Below are positions 61,515-64,000 of a stretch of 64,000 nucleotides of DNA, one piece after another. The stretch is from IMG/VR virus record IMGVR_UViG_3300008266_011834, positions 1 through 64,000 of that record. One strand, written 5' to 3'. Below the pieces are notes generated by a model. The model made no database searches, had not been told where the DNA came from, and worked only from the letters and a program-made list of their open reading frames with translations. Source of the DNA: a virus. Numbering within the stretch: the first letter of the stretch is position 1; each line of letters begins with the position of its first letter. The position numbers and the translations under genes were made by a program.

Positions 61515-61831
61515 CAGTGATAGTAACACAAGACGCAGCAGGTAATACTGTATGTGCTCAAGCAGATGACGGCGATGTGCTTACGTTAGCAGCACCCGCA
61601 GGTAAAATTTTCAACATTTTAGTATTTGCCAGTTACGGCAATCCTGGGGGACTGGCACCCAATTTTGAATATGGCAACAATAACTGCCGATCCAGCCGTG
61701 CTGTAGTGGCCAATGTTTTTGCCAATCAAAATTCTGCTGCCTTGGCAGTGTCTAGTGAAATCTTTGGTGATCCGTTTCCTGGACAGCCTGGAAGATTATA
61801 TCTGAGATATGCCTACGGGGATCCTGTATGA
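61511..61831 (+). CDS. Rhamnose/galactose-binding lectin-like protein
   Basis: 106 aa. The chain follows the SUEL-type lectin pattern: IFNILVFASYGNPGG, a Cys (C in NNNCRSSRAV), VVANVFANQNSAALAVSSEIFGDPFPG and GRLYLRYAY, matching the FAxYGNP and xFGDPxxGxxKxLxxxY motifs of L-rhamnose/D-galactose-binding lectins. Most of the conserved Cys of the family are absent: the typical C-x-n-C around S-x-x-x-F-G-D-P-C is replaced by F. It sits between the fibre and another adhesin-like gene, with 4-nt ATGA overlaps on both sides, so it is likely made with them and could bind host surface sugars. Confidence 0.7.
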   Translation: MTVIVTQDAAGNTVCAQADDGDVLTLAAPAGKIFNILVFASYGNPGGLAPNFEYGNNNCRSSRAVVANVFANQNSAALAVSSEIFGDPFPGQPGRLYLRYAYGDPV

Positions 61832-62661
61832 CGCTGCCTGTGTCCGGTGCCATTGGCGCAGGAATGATCAACGTGGAGTTAGGCAATACTGCTACCACTA
61901 CTTTTGCGCTTGGCAGTTCGTCGGCCAGGTATCTAGCCAATGTGTTTACTGGTCCAATAGGATATGGCAGTTTTTATGGCAAGGCATTGTCGGGCAATGT
62001 GCCTACGCCAGAATTTACCAATCCAGGATTTGAAACCGGCACTACCACTGGTTGGAATTTTGTCAATAGCCGATTTAGATTCAACAGTTCAGGTAATACT
62101 CCTACCGTGATCAATGGTGTGGCTGCACCGCCTGATCCTGATCCTGATCCTTACAGCAGTCCCGGGGATACCTGTAATCTCTTTCAATCTGGACCCACAT
62201 ACACCAGCAGTGTATCATTGTACAGTTCTCCAGGAGTCCCGGCTGGACCGCCAGGGGGATTATTGTACGGTGCTGTCATGCAAAGCACAGCTGACATGGA
62301 TGCTGCATTTGGTTATAACATTCTATACGGGCCTTATATCTACAGCACCAATCCCGTGATAGCCAATGTGGGTCAAACTCTATCGTTTTACTGGCGAGCC
62401 TACGATACAGGAAACCCTTCAACTAGCGACGCTTACTGTGTAAGAGCATACGCTTTTACCTCCACAGGACAGTATATTACTCTTTTAAATCAAACTGCTT
62501 CGGCTGCAGGAACGGATTCTGGTTGGGTGCAGTCCAGCACTGTGATAGGTTCTGGGCAAGCAGGCTACTACTATTTTTGTTTTGTCTGCGGATCCTACGA
62601 CGCCACGGGCGGTACAGTGTTAGGATCTACGCTGCTGCTTGATGAAGTAGTGATAACATAA
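61828..62661 (+). CDS. Tail-associated protein with jelly-roll-like C-terminal domain
   Basis: 277 aa. The N-terminus MTLPVSGAIGAGMINVELG, with SSARYLANVFTGPIGYGSFYGK, is a widespread attachment module of phage tail proteins that binds a fibre or baseplate partner. The rest (from TNPGFETGTTTGWNF) looks like a carbohydrate-binding jelly roll: GFETG...GW start, strands with SFYWRAYDTG and YYYFCFVCGSYD, and LLLDEVVI at the end. It is probably an adhesin that binds a surface sugar (inference). ATG overlaps the previous stop (ATGA). Confidence 0.76.
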   Translation: MTLPVSGAIGAGMINVELGNTATTTFALGSSSARYLANVFTGPIGYGSFYGKALSGNVPTPEFTNPGFETGTTTGWNFVNSRFRFNSSGNTPTVINGVAAPPDPDPDPYSSPGDTCNLFQSGPTYTSSVSLYSSPGVPAGPPGGLLYGAVMQSTADMDAAFGYNILYGPYIYSTNPVIANVGQTLSFYWRAYDTGNPSTSDAYCVRAYAFTSTGQYITLLNQTASAAGTDSGWVQSSTVIGSGQAGYYYFCFVCGSYDATGGTVLGSTLLLDEVVIT

Positions 62662-62670
62662 ATTTTCAAT

Positions 62671-62694
62671 TATAAATAGAAATCTTAATAAATA
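62671..62694 (+). promoter_or_regulatory. Double late promoter: TATAAATA and AATAAATA
   Basis: An exact TATAAATA at 62671-62678 and a second AATAAATA at 62687-62694, followed by the strong SD GGAGGAG and the ATG at 62714. Confidence 0.65.
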
Positions 62695-62713
62695 ACTCAC
62701 GGAGGAGAAATTA

Positions 62714-63061
62714 ATGTCACATTTCGCTAAAATTGAAGGCGGTATTGTTACCCAAGTTATTGTAGCCGAACAGGATTTTATCAATTCTGGCGCAGTGGGC
62801 AATGCCGCAGACTGGGTACAAACCAGTTACAACACACACGCTGGGCAACACCCCGAAGGTCGCCCCTTGCGTAAAAATTATGCAGGTATTGGCTACAGTT
62901 ATGATGCAGGCCGCGATGCTTTTATTCCGCCCAAACCCCACAACAGTTGGGTCTTGGATGAGGATACTTGTCTTTGGAATGCACCAGTGGCTTATCCCAC
63001 AGATGGCAATCGTTACGAATGGAACGAAGGCACTACATCTTGGGATCAGATTCCTGAATAA
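62714..63061 (+). CDS. Conserved tail-cluster protein, 115 aa
   Basis: Reads MSHFAKIEGGIVTQVIVAEQ, then RKNYAGIGYSYDAGRDAFIPPKPHNSW and EWNEGTTSWDQIPE. This short protein with NYAGIGxxYD and FIPPKPxxSW is very common among T4-like phages of cyanobacteria and other aquatic hosts, usually beside tail fibres; function unknown. It has two late-promoter-like elements and a near-perfect SD, so high late expression is expected. Confidence 0.82.
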   Translation: MSHFAKIEGGIVTQVIVAEQDFINSGAVGNAADWVQTSYNTHAGQHPEGRPLRKNYAGIGYSYDAGRDAFIPPKPHNSWVLDEDTCLWNAPVAYPTDGNRYEWNEGTTSWDQIPE

Positions 63062-63082
63062 CAGCAGCCAAAAAAAAAATAT

Positions 63083-63120
63083 CTTAGGCATACTGGATAC
63101 TAATTAAAAGTATGCCTAAG
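63083..63120 (+). promoter_or_regulatory. Hairpin covering the start codon of the hydroxylase-like gene
   Basis: CTTAGGCATAC (63083-63093) pairs perfectly with GTATGCCTAAG (63110-63120), loop 16 nt. The second arm contains the ATG at 63112, so the hairpin would hide the start. There is no T run after it, so it is not a plain terminator. It may limit translation of this gene. Confidence 0.55.
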
Positions 63121-63855
63121 AAACTTGCTCAAGCCGAACAAAACGGCACTATGCCGTCTAAAGAAATCAAAACAGTAAAAACTCCGCGAGTTAAAAAAAC
63201 ACTGGCAGTGTCCACAGAAAAAACTGCGGATAACACATCCAAGACAGAGTCTTCACCAAGTGTATTAAAAATACAACAGCCTTCTACTGTATGGCCCTTC
63301 CAGCTTGATCACGTGGAAGATTGGGCATATTTCCAAGGCGCATTTTCACCCGAAGACTGTCAAAAAATAGTTGAGATAGGCAATAGTCGCTTGGTAGAAG
63401 ATGCACGTATCCGCGGTAATCAAGTGGATACCAAAATCCGAGACAGCAAAACTGCTTGGATCATGCCCAACGATGACAGCGATTGGATGTTTAGGCGCGT
63501 CACAGACATTATCGTTGATTTGAATTCTAGATTTTTCAAGTTTGATCTGTTTGGCTTTATCGAAGGATTTCAGTTTACACGCTATGATGCTCCTGGTGGC
63601 AAATATAATCAGCACGTGGACCGTGGACTCAATACCTGGACACGCAAACTAAGCTTTACACTGCAGTTATCCGACCCCAAGGACTACAAGGGTGGCGAAT
63701 TGGAACTGTACTTTGGTGAAGAACCAACCAAGCCATCTAAAGACCAGGGATTTATTGCAGTGTTTCCCAGCTATGTGCTACACAGGGTAACGCCCGTGAC
63801 CAAGGGCACTAGATACAGCCTTGTGGCCTGGATCACAGGACCGTCATTTAAGTAG
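63112..63855 (+). CDS. Prolyl-hydroxylase-like 2OG-Fe(II) oxygenase
   Basis: 247 aa. Residues 1-60 are basic and low-complexity. Residues ~65-247 form a P4H-type dioxygenase: EGFQFTRYDAPGGKYNQHVD (H168, D170), GGELELYFG, SYVLHRVTPVTKGTRYSLVAWI (H224, R234 for 2OG). All catalytic residues are present. Such phage enzymes may hydroxylate proteins of the host or virion; the target is unknown. Alternatively it acts on a fibre, as it follows three adhesin-type genes. The start lies in the arm of a perfect hairpin, with no clear SD. Confidence 0.85.
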   Translation: MPKKLAQAEQNGTMPSKEIKTVKTPRVKKTLAVSTEKTADNTSKTESSPSVLKIQQPSTVWPFQLDHVEDWAYFQGAFSPEDCQKIVEIGNSRLVEDARIRGNQVDTKIRDSKTAWIMPNDDSDWMFRRVTDIIVDLNSRFFKFDLFGFIEGFQFTRYDAPGGKYNQHVDRGLNTWTRKLSFTLQLSDPKDYKGGELELYFGEEPTKPSKDQGFIAVFPSYVLHRVTPVTKGTRYSLVAWITGPSFK

Positions 63856-63872
63856 CACACCTGGTACCAACC

Positions 63873-63908
63873 GCTGTTTCCGCTAAATAGTTGTAAATTG
63901 GAAACAGC
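63873..63908 (+). promoter_or_regulatory. Inverted repeat enclosing a GCTAAATA element
   Basis: GCTGTTTCC (63873-63881) and GGAAACAGC (63900-63908) form a 9-bp stem; the GCTAAATA motif (63882-63889) is at the start of the loop region. It precedes the ATG at 63911 by 2 nt. It may act as an operator-like site or an RNA hairpin. Confidence 0.45.
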
Positions 63909-63910
63909 TT

Positions 63911-64000
63911 ATGCCAGCAACAAAACCCCGCGCATACCAAGTATACGACATCGACTGGAAACAGGCGGTTCGTGCTTTATCTGACTCAAACATCAATCTA
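63911..64000 (+). CDS. Partial gene, first 30 aa
   Basis: Starts MPATKPRAYQVYDIDWKQAV and continues RALSDSNINL, running off the window end. Thirty residues are not enough to name it. It has a GCTAAATA element and a hairpin upstream; the SD is weak. Confidence 0.5.
   Translation, partial: MPATKPRAYQVYDIDWKQAVRALSDSNINL

Overview
This 64-kb window is a piece of a T4-like myovirus genome. It encodes the T4-type head module (portal gp20, prohead core proteins, protease gp21, scaffold gp22, major capsid gp23), baseplate proteins (gp6, gp25, gp53-like, gp5-like hub, gp26-like), the late sigma factor gp55 and the recombination nuclease gp46/gp47. Very long, repetitive tail proteins and several oxygenase/radical-SAM genes resemble T4-like phages of marine or freshwater bacteria. 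The host cannot be named from this sequence. No tRNA, integrase, IS element or CRISPR array was seen.

Layout. (1) 12-8502, minus strand: an enzyme-rich cassette with three radical SAM proteins (one cobalamin-binding type), a 2OG-Fe(II) oxygenase-like protein, a cupin-like protein, two unknown proteins, and two tail-like proteins that share an identical Cys/His-rich C-terminal tail. (2) 8505-43096, minus strand: the tail/baseplate block. Read in transcription order from 43096 downwards it holds a repeat-bearing structural protein, gp53, a 1020-aa structural protein, gp5-like hub, two unknown proteins, gp25, gp6, a 6033-aa giant virion protein, two small structural proteins and an 801-aa fibre. 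The enzyme cassette follows in the same direction with overlapping or nearly touching genes, so it is probably co-expressed with the tail. (3) 43212-47424, plus strand: gp55, gp47, gp46 and a PDDEXK nuclease. (4) 47425-47961: gene-free, rich in perfect hairpins, a candidate structured RNA. (5) 47962-49016, minus: gp26-like hub protein and a small downstream gene. (6) 49063-57448, plus: tape-measure-like protein with an M15 peptidase domain, then the head genes. (7) 57595-64000, plus: small proteins, an 839-aa fibre with S74 chaperone, a rhamnose-binding-lectin-like protein, further adhesin-associated proteins, a prolyl-hydroxylase-like enzyme and the start of a further gene.

Regulation. A TAA(A/G)TA element (best forms TATAAATA, GCTAAATA, AATAAATA, GCTAAGTA) precedes most transcription units on both strands and fits a T4-type late promoter read by gp55. 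The gp55 gene itself has a good host sigma-70-like promoter. Intrinsic terminators follow the portal unit, gp23, the 73-aa gene and the 163-aa gene.

Most interesting feature. The cassette at 298-8502 looks like a phage-encoded peptide-modification system. Two neighbouring tail-like proteins end in the same 16 residues, CHAQCHSSCHNSRGRR, although 9 of the 16 codons differ between them. They sit among three radical SAM enzymes and two probable iron-dependent enzymes. I infer that the virion protein tails are post-translationally modified, in the manner of a RiPP or His-Xaa-Ser type system; a metal-binding fibre tip is the main alternative.
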